Source: Petaurus breviceps papuanus
Taxonomy: Eukaryota > Chordata > Mammalia > Diprotodontia > Petauridae
DNA length: 64,000 nucleotides
Assembly: GCA_028583685.1 (NCBI GenBank)
Contig: JAMXIF010000032.1
Coordinates: forward strand, 5,604,401 to 5,668,400
Reading direction: 5' to 3'
Shown: positions 32,530-44,169 of the stretch, in pieces
Numbering within the stretch: position 1 is the first letter of the stretch
Layout: each line of letters begins with the position of its first letter
Made by a program: the position numbers and the translations under genes
Notes under the pieces: generated by a model
What the model saw: the letters and a program-made list of their open reading frames with translations, nothing else
Told to the model about the DNA's origin: nothing
Databases searched by the model: none

Positions 32530-32700
32530 CCTGTGACTATGGCTGAATCACTTCATCTTGTTTGTTGGGTCCCAATTTCCTTATGTGCAGAATAGGGATG
32601 ATCATACTTGTGCTTCCTAATTTGCAGACTTGTTGAGAGGAAAATATTTTTTAAACCTTAAAGGGCCCTGACAACGTGTTCTGTTATTGTATCTTGTTAT
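32530..32700 (+). repeat. MIR SINE, sense
   Basis: tgtgactatggctgaatcac, tcccaatttccttatgtgc, agaatagggatgatcatact, cagacttgttgagaggaaaa. Confidence 0.55.
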
Positions 32701-33262
32701 CTTGGTCTTTTTGTCGTAGTTTGACGGTGTCAAGCTAGAAGAGTCCTATGACAGGACACTTTGCTGTTACTATTCTTTTGTGTTTAATGTTCTGTGGACT
32801 AATGAGCATGTGGAGATAATAGCTATTATTATTATTACTGCCAGGATTATTGTTATTAGGAAGACTCAGGATTCAGACATGGAAGAGTCAATTCATCATC
32901 ACAAAAGAAGTGTTGAATTGTTGTGTTTTTCCAGAAAGCTGTGAGCATGTAGCCTGGGAGTAATCATAGGCTTCACATTTCATTATTGTTTATAGCTTTG
33001 GTGATAACTTTTGCAATTACTTTCCGTAATCATCATAACCATCTTATCTGGTTCCCTGTTCCACACAAGCGTGAAGTTCTTTTTGCGCTAAAGCAACAAC
33101 AACAAAGCCAATTCATGAAAATGAGGCTTTCCTTCATCCAGCCAATGTTATGCCTGGCTGCTCTGGGGATGGAGAAATTCTTAAGGTGTGACTCCCTGGA
33201 TACTGGGCTTTATATCTCCCCTGTCTCTCCACCCTTCTCACCTAGAACTAGATCCTAGGACA
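32701..33262. other. Unrecognised sequence
   Basis: AT-rich with short attatt runs (about 32825-32860). No gene recognised. Confidence 0.35.
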
Positions 33263-33263
33263 G

Positions 33264-33411
33264 GGGTCCCCCCAGTAGGGGGGAAGGCAGGGCTATTGGG
33301 ATTAAGTGACTTGCCCAAGGTCACACAGCTAGTAAGTGTTGAGTGTCTGAGGCTGGATTTAAACTCAGGTCCTCCTGACTCCAGGGCTGGTGCTGTGCCA
33401 CCTAGCTACCC
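33264..33411 (-). repeat. tRNA-derived poly(A) SINE, antisense
   Basis: gggaaggcagggctattggg, attaagtgacttgcccaagg, gaggctggatttaaactcag, gctgtgccacctagctaccc. Confidence 0.8.
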
Positions 33412-33419
33412 CCTTAGCA

Positions 33420-33803
33420 CAGGGATTCTTTTTTTTTTTTTTTAAAGCAATCGGGGTTAAGTAACTTGCTCAAGGTTACACGGCCAGTTATTTCTGGGTG
33501 TGGTGCTAAGTATCTGAGCCTGGATTTGATCCCCAGGTCATCCCGACACTGGAGCCAGTGCTCTTACTTGCGGAGCCACCTGGCCGCCCCTAGCACAGGG
33601 ATTCTTAACCCAGGGTCTGTGAATTTGTTTGATTATTTGTTTTAACCATTCAATAACTGTATTTCAGTATTATACTTGTTTTTGTTCATAATTCAATATA
33701 TTTTATTTTATGCATGAAAATATTTTTCTATGATGGGATCCATAAGCTTCACTAGATTGCCAAAGGGGTACATGATACAAAAAAAAAATATTAAGAATCC
33801 CTG
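33420..33803. mobile_element. hAT (Charlie-like) miniature element split by a SINE
   Basis: The left end cagggattctt (33420-33430) and the continuation aacccagggtctgtgaattt (from 33607) make the left terminus. The right end is attaagaatccctg at about 33790-33803. Ends are inverted (CAGGGATTCTTaa). Flanks ccttagca and ccctaggg are a weak 8-bp match (5 of 8). A young SINE inserted 11 bases into the left end. Confidence 0.6.
33431..33590 (-). repeat. Young tRNA-derived poly(A) SINE (GGCCAGGTGGC type), antisense
   Basis: The T run on the left is the inverted A tail. It continues aaagcaatcggggttaagt, aacttgctcaaggttacacg, tgggtgtggtgctaagtatc, aggtcatcccgacactgg and ends gccacctggccgcccc. A perfect 16-bp duplication tagcacagggattctt flanks it (33415-33430 and 33591-33606). 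On its own strand the site reads TT|AAGAATCC. Confidence 0.9.
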
Positions 33804-33839
33804 CCCTAGGGCTTTTAGCAGAAAGGCCATCCATCTACT

Positions 33840-33985
33840 CTGTACGTATGTTCTATGTACCTATTGATTTATATGTTGCCTCCTCCTTAGAATGTAAGAT
33901 CCTTGAGCTGCTTTTGCCTTTCTTTGTAGCACAGGGCCAAGCACTTTGTAAATGCTTGCTGACTGACTTTCCTTTTCTATCATCC
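33840..33985 (+). repeat. L2 LINE 3' end, sense
   Basis: ctccttagaatgtaagatcc, ttgagctgcttttgcct, gcacagggccaagcacttt, gtaaatgcttgctgactgac. Confidence 0.6.
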
Positions 33986-35354
33986 TACTCATATTCAGTT
34001 GAGTATGTCTTATCTAACTCCTTTGTGATTTGGGGATCATGTTAGAAAATCTATGGCTTATATCTCATCTTGACCAGGAATAAAAGATTTCATCATATCA
34101 TTGTGATGAAAACCATTTCTTTTAAAGTAATCCAAGATTATCTCTCCTCTTTAAACAAATAGTCTTCCCTAAACAGGCAGCTTGGGGACAGCCATCTTGA
34201 TCCAAGAGGTGCTTATAGCTTAGTAGCAGTCTTCAAATGAATGAAATAATTCCCCTTTTCTCTCCCCTATCCAATTTTCTTGTGTCTCCCTTTATTTTAT
34301 TTGGAGTCTTCAGAGGTGACAGGGTATAGCATTCAGATACATTTGCCTTTGTTTCATTCATCCCATTGTCATAAATTAAATCTCCAATATCATTCTAGCT
34401 TTTTGCTTCCACATTTGGAGGGATGAGGAAGAGGGTGGGAGGAAAAAGAAGGTCTATTGTAGGGTGGGAGAGGACCTTATAGCTTAGTTTAGTTAGACCA
34501 AAGCCACTTACCCTTCTTTAGTACTTAAAGTAAAAAAATTCTTGTTGATTGATATTTGGCTGTGGGAGGAACAGAGAAGATCTTCTGAGAAGATCTCTTC
34601 TGGTGTGTGGAAAGTAAGAAACTCCTTTGAGCTGTACGCTTGGCATTCTTATCCGGAGATTTCTCTTCTGACTCCAATGGTCACGTGAGCGTACTGCATT
34701 AAAAAGCTCAAGTTCTATGGAGGGATCCAAGGCATTGAAAAAAACCAAAGCATTATAATTATTCTTGTTATCTTAAAAACTCTTTAGGACACGACCAGGT
34801 CTATTCTCATATTTTGTGTTGAAGTAGAAATCTCCTGAGAAGTTTTCAGAAGTCTTGGCCTTTTGTAGTATTGACAAAATGTGACCACCCTGCCCCACAT
34901 CCGTCCCGTAATATTTTATTATAATTATGAATAGCAATTTGTAGATCCTAAAATGCTATGCAAATGCCAGCTTTTATATTTTCATAGATCTATGATCTCC
35001 TTCATGTGGGTCTCCTATCCATTAATATTAGTTTAATCAAATAGAGTGTTTGCTCTTATTAGCTGGGATTTGTTGGGCGATCTGGCCCTGACCTTGAGTG
35101 TCCAGATGTCAGAAGCTGGTTATAGATGAAACAGTGTTTTAAGAGCTGTTTCTGGTCCTTATCCCTTTTCCTCAGAAAGAAGCTACAGTGAGATCATGTT
35201 ATAGAGAGGTTTTTGTTTTTTGTTTTTTTGGAGGGGGAAGGGCAACAGTAGAGATGATCCTTGTTGTTGTCTGTCTATAAAGAGAAAGGTTAAAGGTCAA
35301 ATTCAGCTCCTCTGACTTCAAAAGGGATACTCCCCATCCTACTGCCAAAGCAGT
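33986..35354. other. Unrecognised sequence
   Basis: No repeat landmarks apart from scattered MIR-like words. Frames are at most 76 codons. No gene recognised. Confidence 0.4.
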
Positions 35355-35562
35355 CTCTCTGCTTTTTTATCCTTTCCTCCATTCTCCTCCCCCTTCCTTT
35401 CCTCCTCTACCCCTGTGTTCCTGTCCCTTCTAATCCTCTTTCCTTCCCCTCTCCCTTTTCTTCTCACTCCCTGACTCCTTGTACCTCCCTATTTCCCACG
35501 CGTCTCCCCCTATCCTTTTTCTCCCTGTTTCTCCTCTCTTTTTTCTCTTCTCCTCTCCAGGA
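35355..35562. repeat. Poly-pyrimidine tract
   Basis: About 200 bases almost wholly C/T on the + strand (cctccattctcctcccccttc…), ending ctcttctcctctccag. The minus-strand Arg/Glu/Lys-rich frame across it is a composition artefact. It resembles an oversized splice acceptor, but no exon follows. Confidence 0.8.
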
Positions 35563-36455
35563 ATTCTTTCTATGATGGATCCAGGATAATGGAAAGAAAC
35601 AAAAAGAATTAGGACATATCTCTGACTCCACCTCATTCTATTTTACAAATGCAAAACGGCTTGTCATTAATTTATAATTTTCATAAGTGCATATAAAATT
35701 CTGCAAGCCTTTAAAACAGTCAAAAGCCTTTATCTCCATGCTGCTCACACTAGGGAAGGGTTCCCTAACCTCACTGAATCTTCTAACTCCATTCCCTGCC
35801 CCACTCCTCAACACTTTGGCATTCCGTTGTTGTGGTTTGTTTTTTGCTTAAGAAATATTTTGTTTCATTGTCATTTCTTTTCTTTTTAATTTATGGTATA
35901 AACGAGCATTTCTACGATGTGTTACATAATACCTGTTCTTCTGTGGCTTGGTATGGCTTTGTATGTCCTTTGTTTGTGAAGGCTATAAATCTTATTGGGA
36001 ACATGGCTCCAGTTTTGCCCTTGAGAAAACTTGTCCCTAAAACCTTGAGTGAAGCTTGATGTCTAAGTGGTGGACACAGTCTATGACATTGATAGCCTGA
36101 CTTTGCCTTAGGTCTACAGCAGGTGTTTTGGGTGGGCTTGGAGTTGTAAGTTACACATATACCAAGTAGGCAGCCTCCTGCTTAGTTTAATTTTGGGGAT
36201 GCTTCAAGGGGGTCTTTTGCTTCTAAAATCTCTCACCTACAGAGGAACTGGATGGTTCCTAAAAATTACCTTAATTTGTGATGAAGTAATTTTACCACCT
36301 AAAATGCAAATGTCTCTGAAAAAAGGTCACATAGTTACTTATATGTACAATGGGATGTTAATGAGGTTCTCCTAACGGAATAATTCCTGATAGTAGGTTT
36401 GTAGGAGGGAAGGCTATGAGACCGGGGGGATAGTAAGCATAAAAAGGGGACTTTG
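35563..36455. other. Unrecognised sequence
   Basis: Single-copy looking sequence with no domain-bearing frame. Confidence 0.4.
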
Positions 36456-36662
36456 AAATGAGGGTGCCATGGAGGCAGAAGAGCCCAGGAAAGGGAGGCT
36501 GATAGTGTGACCCTGGGCAAGTCACTTAACCCTATTTGCTTCAGTTTCCTCATCTGTAAAATGAGCTGGAGAAGGAAATGGCAAATTTCTTGCCAGTATC
36601 CTTGGCAAGAAAACCCCAAATGGGGCCGTAAAGAGTCAGACATGACTGAATAATAACAAAAT
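36456..36662 (+). repeat. Mar1 CORE-SINE, head missing
   Basis: gtgtgaccctgggcaagtca, tttcctcatctgtaaaatg, gagctggagaaggaaatgg, ggccgtaaagagtcagacat, gactgaataataac. Confidence 0.8.
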
Positions 36663-36724
36663 GAACAGGTAGAGAGACCTGTGATACTTGAAGCAGAGAG
36701 GAAACTAAGATTACTTTCTCATCT

Positions 36725-36918
36725 CTTAGGATCATTGATTTAGAGTTGGAAATGACCTTAGAAGTGCTTGAACTGAACCCTATTATTTTACAGATGAGGG
36801 AACTGAGGCACAGATAGATCAAGTGACTTTCCCAGGGTCACACAACTAGTGAGTGTCTAAGATTTGAATTCAGACTTTCTTCACTCCAAATCCAGTAGTC
36901 CATACACTACCCAAAGAT
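36725..36918 (-). repeat. CR1/L3-tailed SINE (MIR3/Ther2 type), antisense
   Basis: gatttagagttggaaatgac, cttagaagtgcttgaactg, ttttacagatgagggaact, cccagggtcacacaactag, ccatacactacc. A CR1/L3-like end joins an inverted CORE-SINE body. Confidence 0.7.
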
Positions 36919-38160
36919 GTTTCTCTATAAATTCTATGCCAATTGAGTTGCCAAATAGGAAAAACTCAAGTTTCTACATCAATTAGCTAGACACAAGGAA
37001 ATTTTTATGTAAGGCATGCTGCCAGGGCTGAAGGCAGTCTCTCTAAGGACCATTGTTGAATCATTTCATCTCACTAACATGGCCTAAAGATCATTACACC
37101 CGAGACTTCCCCTTTAGAAACTGAGACTTGATTATAGCTTTCTGTCTTTCCAGTGTTGGAGACCCAGTAGAATCCTTTGGCCTGACTCTCTTCTTTCCTT
37201 ATCCTTGGTATCCCAGGCCCCAACCTCTAGATGTCTCCCCTACCTTTTGCTTGCTATGGAGTAAATTGACATACATCATTATAAAGGACCTACTGCTTTG
37301 TGCTTTGCTAATATTTTTGTTTCTTTTTTGAAATTCTCTTCAATGCCAAGATTCTTGAAATGGATTGGTCAGCTATAGAAAGTTAACTTCTTATGATTAC
37401 ATGTGTACATGATCACTCTAGTGTGTGAGATTCTGTGTTTTGTCCAAATTCACAGATGGTGAATATCAGAACTAGGATTTGAATCTAGGTATTTTGACTC
37501 TAAATCTAGATCTCCTCAATGCTTCCTCCAATTTAGCCTACACATATGGAAGGTCTTCCTTCTATCTTCAGGGGATATGCACTCAGGATTTAGCCTAATT
37601 AACCTGGAAGAATCAGACTTTTCTTTGAAATGGTAGAACTGTGTCAGAAATCAGACTCTAGCTAAAGGAAGCCCAGGATTTCAGGGCCCACATCCCTCTT
37701 TGGTGAGATGAGCTTGCCTCATAGCCAGGCCATTTTAATTGCTCATTAACTAAGTTCCCTTTGACGAAACTAAAAATGCATTTCCCTTGTCTTTCCCACT
37801 TCTTTCTACCTGTCCATTCTTTAAGGGCTAGGCTCAAGCTCGCACAAAAAGCTGGCTCGTCAGTCTTTACAGGGAAGGAGATGGAACTGCAGGGAAAGTT
37901 CAGCTTATCACAGCACACGGGTTGGGTTGTAGCTAGGTTACCAAGCTCGACGTGATGAACCGGCATGGATCCTGGCTCTCTGTTAGAATTAACTAAAGTT
38001 CCTTTTCTAGGTCTATATTGATCAGACAAATAGGTTGCTTGGAAGTGTAGTTTTCCTAGACAAAGTGAGGATGAAGAATTCTAAAATCCATGGAGTACAG
38101 AGGGAACCCCAGAATTTGGAAATGTGAATATAGCCCTAGGTCACCACACTTGCTTCAAGT
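36919..38160. other. Mostly unrecognised; MIR and L2 scraps
   Basis: An inverted MIR scrap lies at about 37435-37540 (ccaaattcacagatggtga, ctaggatttgaatctagg). A possible L2 scrap (attctttaagggctaggctc) lies at about 37818. A minus-strand frame of 123 codons at 37658-38029 shows no family features and I do not call it a gene. Confidence 0.4.
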
Positions 38161-38400
38161 GCTATTGTTGTTAAGTTGATTAGTCAAGTCTGACTCTTAG
38201 TGACCCTATTTGGAATTTTCTTGGCAAAGATATTGTAGTGGTTTGCCATTCCTTCTCCAAGTCATTTAGCATATGAGGTAACCGAGGCAAACAGGATCAA
38301 GTGACTTGTCCAGGGTCACACAGCTAGTATCAGAGGCTGGATTTGAATTCAAGTCCTCCTGACTCCAGTACTGGCACTTTAACCATTGCATCATCTACAA
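38161..38400 (-). repeat. Mar1 CORE-SINE, antisense
   Basis: ctattgttgttaagttgat, agtctgactcttagtgacc, ttcttggcaaagatattgta, gtgacttgtccagggtcaca, ccattgcatcatctac. Confidence 0.85.
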
Positions 38401-38869
38401 TAGGTCCTCTTAAATCCTAAGCATTTATACAGAATAGCAGAGAGCCTGTCCTTTTCTATTAGAGGGGATGGAAGCAATGCTTAAAAAAATTGCCTGGAGT
38501 ATATTAATGAAAAATGATCTATCAGTAAAATTAATTTAAAAGATTTAAGCATTCACAGGGACTAACAAGTCTGCACCTGTTCATCTGACACCTTTTAATA
38601 GTTTCTTAAAAAAAAATTCTCCTTCTTCCCTGAAGGTGCCTGCTTTGTGAATTGAGCAGTTAAATAAATGTAAGGTAGGAGAGAGACATGACTTGTTAAT
38701 TAAAAACTCTGTTTGCTATTTCAAAGTTATGAAGAAAAGAGCTTGGCAGAGCATCGGGAGATTGGAAGAGTAAGCTGAGAGGAGGAGACAGTGATTGGAC
38801 TTTTTATGTGCCATGTAAAATCGCCTGGAGGGAATGGAATAGGGACATGTAGTCATTAGCTTTCTCTTT
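38401..38869. other. Unrecognised sequence
   Basis: AT-rich, no repeat landmarks and no coding signal. Confidence 0.4.
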
Positions 38870-39832
38870 TTTTAAAATTAAAATTTATTTTTTCCATCAA
38901 ACATAATCTATCTTCTCTTTTTCTCTCTTATCCCTCTCCCCCAACTGAGAAAAAAGGAAAAACAAAACTCCTGCTACAATCGTGGATAGTTAATCAAGAC
39001 AAATTTCCCCATTGGTCATGTCCAGAAAAATGATAATCTGAATTGAGTCCATCCTCTTTCTATCAGGAGGTGAGTAGCTTGTTTCATCATGAGTTCTCTG
39101 AAACCATGGTTGATCATTGTGTTGATCGGTTCCTAAGTCTTTTGAAATTGTCTTTACAATTGTTTAAATTGTCCTCTTGGTTCTGCTCACTTCTCTCTGT
39201 ATTACTTCATGCCAGTCTACTCAGATTTCTCCAGAATTGTCCCCTTCATCATTTCTTTCTTTTTTTTTTTTTTTAAGCAATCGGGGTTAAGTAACTTGCT
39301 CAAGGTTACACGGCCAGTTATTTCTGGATGTGGTGCTAAGTATCTGAGCCCGGAATTCGATCTCCAGGTCTTCTCAACACTGGAGCTGGTGCTCTTACTC
39401 ACTGTGCTACCTGGCCACCCCCCTTCATCATTTCTTACAGCATAATAATAATTCTATCACATTCACATCCCCTAACTTGTCTAGTCATTTCCCATTAATG
39501 GGCACTCCTCGCCCAGTTCCTGGTTTTTAGCCATTGCAAAAGCACTACTATAAATATTTTTGTATGTATGAGGCTTTTCCCTCTGTCTTTCATCTTATTG
39601 GGGGTAGAGCCCTAGCAGTGGCTTCACTTGGTCAGAGACTATGCATGGTTTAACTGCTCTTTCAGCATAGTTCTTAGTTGCTTTTCAGAGTAGCTGCACC
39701 AGTTCATAACTCTACCAACATTATGGTAATTTGCCTGTTTTCTAGCCATCCTTCCAGTGCTTGTCACTTTCCTTTTTCATCAATTTTGCTAATTCATTAG
39801 TTTTCTAAACTAATTTCCTTCACCCCCCTGGC
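38870..39832 (-). repeat. L1 LINE 3' part, antisense, split by a young SINE
   Basis: Inverted 3' UTR (aaaatttattttttccatca, ctctcccccaactgagaaaa) and ORF2 3' sequence (cagcataataataattctat, ccattgcaaaagcactacta, ctgcaccagttcataactc). Decayed coding. The SINE at 39258-39419 sits at the 3' part of ORF2. Confidence 0.75.
39258..39419 (-). repeat. Young tRNA-derived poly(A) SINE, antisense
   Basis: T run, then taagcaatcggggttaagt, aacttgctcaaggttacacg, ggatgtggtgctaagtatct, cctggccaccc. A 17-bp perfect duplication ccccttcatcatttctt flanks it (39241-39257 and 39420-39436). On its own strand the site reads GT|AAGAAATG. Confidence 0.9.
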
Positions 39833-39949
39833 CTGGCACTCAGTTTATTTTGCGTCATGGTGGCAGTTGAAAACAATCACTCTTGAAGTACATAGAATCA
39901 GATATCTTTTAAAATCTGTTCTTCAAAAAGGCTTCTATCCAATCTAATT

Positions 39950-40080
39950 TATTTCAATCTAATAAACATTTATTAAGCTTCTACTGTTTGTAAGACGATG
40001 AGATGGGTATGCAAAGGCAAAAATGAAACAGTCTTTGCTCTCAAGGAGCTTACATTCTGGTGGGTAGATAGAGAATATGC
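39950..40080 (-). repeat. L2 LINE 3' end, antisense
   Basis: taataaacatttattaagct, tctactgtttgtaagac, ctctcaaggagcttacattc, tggtgggtagatagag. Confidence 0.7.
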
Positions 40081-40095
40081 AGAAATAAATATCAT

Positions 40096-40218
40096 TCAAT
40101 CAATCAACAAATATTTATTAAGCACCTATTGCCAGGTACTAGGGATACAAGTACAAAGAATGAAACCATCCCTACTTTCAGTGAATGAGGAGAGAGACAG
40201 AGAGAAATACTAAATAAA
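40096..40218 (-). repeat. L2 LINE 3' end, antisense, second copy in tandem
   Basis: caatcaatcaacaaatattt, attaagcacctattgccagg, tactagggatacaagtaca, cctactttcagtgaatgag. It follows the previous L2 end directly in the same orientation. Confidence 0.7.
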
Positions 40219-40555
40219 GGGGGAGGTATATCAAGCCTTCTCTGATTAATGAGTGAGTGGGTCACTTCTCCCCTTCCCACTAACTCCTACCCCTTAATTT
40301 CCCAAACTCCCTTGGGGATTGATGGTCATGTCAATATTTACCTTTTTAGTCTTAATTTTTAAAAAATGATATATGTTTAAGAATCTATGCTATCTCTTAC
40401 AGCATAGACGGTTTATTGGATGAGACTAATCACAATGGCAACTTCTACAGGGCAGGGGTTATACATTTTTGGTTTTCTATTGTGTCCTTCAGAAAACTGA
40501 GAGTGAAAACAGTAAGGTGGCTCAGTAAATTCTGTGGGATTTAGTAATGTGGTAT

Positions 40556-40558
<3 letters not shown>
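40219..40558. other. Unrecognised sequence
   Basis: No named repeat. An L2-like phrase, gcaggggttatac, lies near 40452. Confidence 0.35.
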
Positions 40559-40597
<39 letters not shown>

Positions 40598-40604
40598 TGT
40601 GTGG
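40559..40604. repeat. (TG)n microsatellite
   Basis: About 22 GT units with one tttg interruption. Confidence 0.95.
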
Positions 40605-40711
40605 TGAATGTAGGTTATATGTGTCAATATGAGTCTGTCTAGATGTGTCTCATTGGGAAGCACAAATAGATATATCTCTAGAATTTCCTCTACCTACCCC
40701 TCTCTACTGGA

Positions 40712-40858
40712 CTCTGATGACTCTGGAGAGAGTGAGGCTGATGACTTTGCACAGGTCTGCCTCACTTAAATCCCATTCATGTGCAAGTCAAGACATCACC
40801 CTCTTGCCTCATTGGTCTCTTTGAGAAGGAAGGGCAAACAAAAACAAACACAAGGGAG
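40712..40858 (-). repeat. Marsupial interspersed repeat, antisense
   Basis: The reverse complement of the start of the repeat at 23557. Shared words on the minus strand are gagaccaatgaggcaag with the equivalent gaggaccaatgac, gatttaagtgaggcaga, and gtgcaaagtcat. It includes tctccagagtcatcag. Confidence 0.7.
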
Positions 40859-41059
40859 ACTTTGAGTTCAGCCAACAGGGGAGTAGGATACTGGGGCCAT
40901 AAGGCTTACTGCTCAGGTTATTTAGCAAATAAAGCCATTTAGCCATGCTGATAGTAAACAGAAATCAGAGAAGATATCCGATTTAGAATATGCTAGATAA
41001 TATACAGAGTGAGTGAGCTCTCTCATTGGGAGAGGGAAATCTTAGCTTAAGAGAGGGAC
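40859..41059. other. Unrecognised sequence
   Basis: A short non-repetitive spacer before the GA tract. Confidence 0.3.
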
Positions 41060-41309
41060 AAGGAGAGATGAAGATGGAGAGAGAGAGAGGGTAAGGGAGA
41101 GGGAAAAGGAAGTGATGGGGAGGAGCAGGGGGGAGATTGAAAGGGAGGGAGGGAGGTAAGGGAGGAGGAGGAGAAAGAAGAAGGAGAGAGACAGAGAGAT
41201 GGAGAGACAGAGAGACAGAGACAGACGGAAAGAGACAGACGGGGAGAGAGGGGGAGAGAGAGAGACAGAGAGACAGAGAGAGAGAGACAGAGACAGAGAG
41301 AGAGACAGA

Positions 41310-41387
<78 letters not shown>

Positions 41388-41515
41388 CGGAGAGACAGAG
41401 AGATGGAGAGACAGAGAGATGGAGAGACAGAGAGACGGAGAGACAGAGAGATGGAGAGACAGAGATAGAGACAGACGGAAAGAGAGAGAGGGAAGGAGGA
41501 AGGGAGAGAGAGTTC
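41060..41515. repeat. GA-rich tract with GAGACA/GAGACGGA minisatellite
   Basis: About 450 bases almost entirely purine on the + strand. The 3' half (41265-41470) is organised in hexamer to 16-mer units (gagacagagagatggagaga-type). Long frames on both strands (Arg/Glu-rich + and Leu/Ser-rich -) are artefacts of this. Long mirror-like purine runs can adopt triplex DNA (general knowledge). Confidence 0.95.
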
Positions 41516-41784
41516 TTGGGTTTTTAGTGTGTTAAGCCGGGGATAGGGATAGTGTGGTGAGATGGCTCCTCTACAGGTCAGCTTCTTCCAAGTTTTTCTC
41601 TCATGCTGGGGACCTCTGAGTGTGTCATTTCTTGAACATGGAAGCCAGAAGAACCCACTTCTCTCCTCTCCTGAGCTGGTGCCAACCCTGCCCCTCTTGC
41701 AGGCATGGAACATTCTCCACCAATGGAGAGAGTCTTATGCAAATGACTTGAGACTCATGTTACACTGGTATAATAGAAAACTCA

Positions 41785-42050
41785 AAGACCAATGATTTGG
41801 AAGACCTAAGTTCTAAATTACTTTTGTGACAGATGAACAAAATCATTTCACTTCCCTAGGTTTTAGTTTTAAAATTTACTAAACAGGAATAATAGCATTG
41901 ATTCCACCAAGAGCCTCAGATTCTTCATCTGTACAATGAGGGAGTTGAACCTGAAAACTTCTAAGGTCCCTTCCCTCACTAAATCTGTGGTCCCATGATC
42001 CTATAAAGAAGGTTGTTGGAAGGCTCAAATCAAACAATCCAGATAAAGCA
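41785..42050 (+). repeat. CORE-SINE with CR1/L3 tail (MIR3/Ther2 type), sense
   Basis: tttcacttccctaggtttta, ttcttcatctgtacaatgag, aacttctaaggtcccttccc, ctgtggtcccatgatcctat. The final phrase is the sense CR1/L3 3' end. Confidence 0.65.
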
Positions 42051-42894
42051 GAAGTTAAATAGAAAGTTGGTTGAGGCAGAGGTGAAGGGAGAGCTGAAAT
42101 CTCCTAATTCTTAGTGTTGTGCCCTTTAGACTGCAACATGTTTATTTGTCACTAATGTCAGGGTTATCCAGCAAGAAAAACAGGAACCTTTTATTTGTGT
42201 GACAAGTACAGGGAAATAAATTCAGAATGTGTCTATTTAAATGTTGGTGAGGGAATCAACAACTAAAGTGAATTTAAGCATTTTTTCAAGATACTTGGAG
42301 CATCAATTAGGTTAGGGGGAACTGGGGTTCTGTCCCAGGGCCTCCAAATTTAATCACTGTCAAAAGCACTTGTATTCCTTCAGTCCATAGAGGAGAAAAC
42401 AAACTTAGCTCCAATTTAGGTTTCAAGACTAGTTAAAATAGGAAGCTTCCAGATGGCCATGCTTCCTTGACTGCAACCTACCTTGCCATGGTACCTGTAT
42501 AGTAGGGTGATTTTTTCCCCCCCGGCCTGACCTTACTCTCCCTTAGTGATAGCTTCCCAAGTAGGGCTGGTGTCCTCGTGTCTCTGTCTTTCCTCTATAC
42601 GTCATGAAACCTTGTATCCGGAGATCTGAGGTCTCTCCCTAGACCACCCATTCCTCTTGCTCAGTGTTTATCCTGGGGTGCATTTTTGGTTCCTTTTGCT
42701 CCTATACCAGATTTGCTAGTTGTAAATAACTGAAAATAACAACTTCAAAAATATGAGCACAATGTTACTGACTTTCAGTTTCAGAGACTAAAAAAGAGTG
42801 CCTCAAATTAAGAAACTGTAATGAGGGTATATAGTAATGCATGAATCACAGGTAAAGAATACTTTTTATTACCTTTGTAATCTTAAAATGTCTA
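42051..42894. other. Unrecognised sequence
   Basis: Mostly single-copy looking. A short C run (about 42518-42523) and no coding evidence. Confidence 0.4.
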
Positions 42895-43722
42895 TGAAAG
42901 TTTTTTTTTAAATGAACATAAATCTACTTTTTCTCCCTTCTAACCTCCATCCCATTGGGAAAAAAAAGAAAAATCAAATTCAATGTAATAAATATGTATA
43001 GTCAAGCAAAACAAATTCCCTCATTTATCATGTTCAAAAATATATGTTTTGTTCTTCACCCTGAATCCATCACCACCCTGTGAGGAGGTGGATAGAATGC
43101 TTCATTGGTCCTTGGGAATCATGGATGGTCATTGCTTTGATCATAGTTCTTACAGCTTTCAAAGTTGTTTGTCTTTACAATGTTAATGTTATTGTATAAA
43201 TTGTTTCTCTGGTCTAGCATACCTCGCTCTGCATATCTTCACACAAGGCTCTCCATGTCTCTTTGAAATCATCTTTTGCCTCATTTCTATCAACACAAAA
43301 GTATTCCATCTTATTCGTGTAACATAATTTGTTCAGCCATTACCCAATTAATAAGCATCCCTTCATTTCCATTTTTGCCATCACAAAAAGAACTGTTATA
43401 GGTATTTTTGTACAAATAGGACCTTTTCCTCTTTATTTGACGTCTTTTGGGTATAGGCCTAGGAGTGCCATAGTTGGATCAAAGGAATTTAGTAGCTTTT
43501 TGTGTATGTTCCTAAATTGCTTTCTAGAAGAGTCATACCAATTCATAGGTCCACCAGCAATGCATCAATGTACCAGGTTTCCCACAGCCACTCCAACATC
43601 TGTCATTTTCTTTTTTGGGGGTCATTTTTCCAATTTGATGGGTTTTGAGTGGAAATTCACAGTAGCTTTAATTTATATTTTTTTTACTTATTAGTGATTT
43701 GGGGATTTTACACTATGGCTAT
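42895..43722 (-). repeat. L1 LINE 3' part, antisense
   Basis: Inverted 3' UTR (catcccattgggaaaaaa, ctcatttatcatgttcaaa) followed by inverted ORF2 C-terminal region (aacacaaaagtattccatct, cagccattacccaattaata, ggatcaaaggaatttagtag, ccaattcataggtccaccag). Coding is disrupted. Confidence 0.8.
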
Positions 43723-44010
43723 TTATGTTATATGGATATATAGACTATTTATGAAAAGTGAAAATTCACTTTCGTTATTGATTTCCCCTTGTATTGGGTC
43801 AATACATAACATATGGTTCCTTGCCCTCTGGTATCTGGCCTATTTCAGATTTCAGGACCTGGGTTCTAGCCTATGGACATTTATTCTAACCTCCTTTAGT
43901 ATTTTCTCAAAGGTCAAAGACTATAAAAGAAGGAAGACTGTGTTAAATAGGTGCATATGTAATTATTTCCCTACATAGACTGGTATGCTGCTCTTCGGGA
44001 TTTATTCATC
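43723..44010. other. Unrecognised sequence
   Basis: No clear family. It could be the further 5' part of the preceding L1, too diverged to place. Confidence 0.3.
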
Positions 44011-44140
44011 AATTAGTTAATTAATCACCAAGCATTTAATAAGTGTCTTCTATGTTTCTTCCATGCTAGGTACTGACGATATGAATGCAATAAATGAAAC
44101 AATCCCCACTTACAGAGTTGACATTTTCAATTTAGAATTC
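44011..44140 (-). repeat. L2 LINE 3' end, antisense
   Basis: taattaatcaccaagcattt, aataagtgtcttctatgttt, ccatgctaggtactgacgat, ccacttacagagttgaca. Confidence 0.6.
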
Positions 44141-44169
44141 CATAAATAATATTCTGAAGCAGTGATGAT

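Noticed and set aside
35355-35570. A possible splice acceptor: a long pyrimidine tract ending ctctccag
   Set aside because: No open, conserved-looking exon follows and there is no donor partner. Long pyrimidine tracts are common here.
37658-38029. A 123-codon minus-strand frame as a possible small gene
   Set aside because: No signal peptide, domain or repeat-free conservation evidence. Length is within chance for random frames in 64 kb.
41042-41713. A 223-codon minus-strand frame and overlapping + frames of 132 and 89 codons
   Set aside because: They arise from the GA-rich tract. Leu/Ser and Arg/Glu-Thr runs in several frames at once are a composition artefact.
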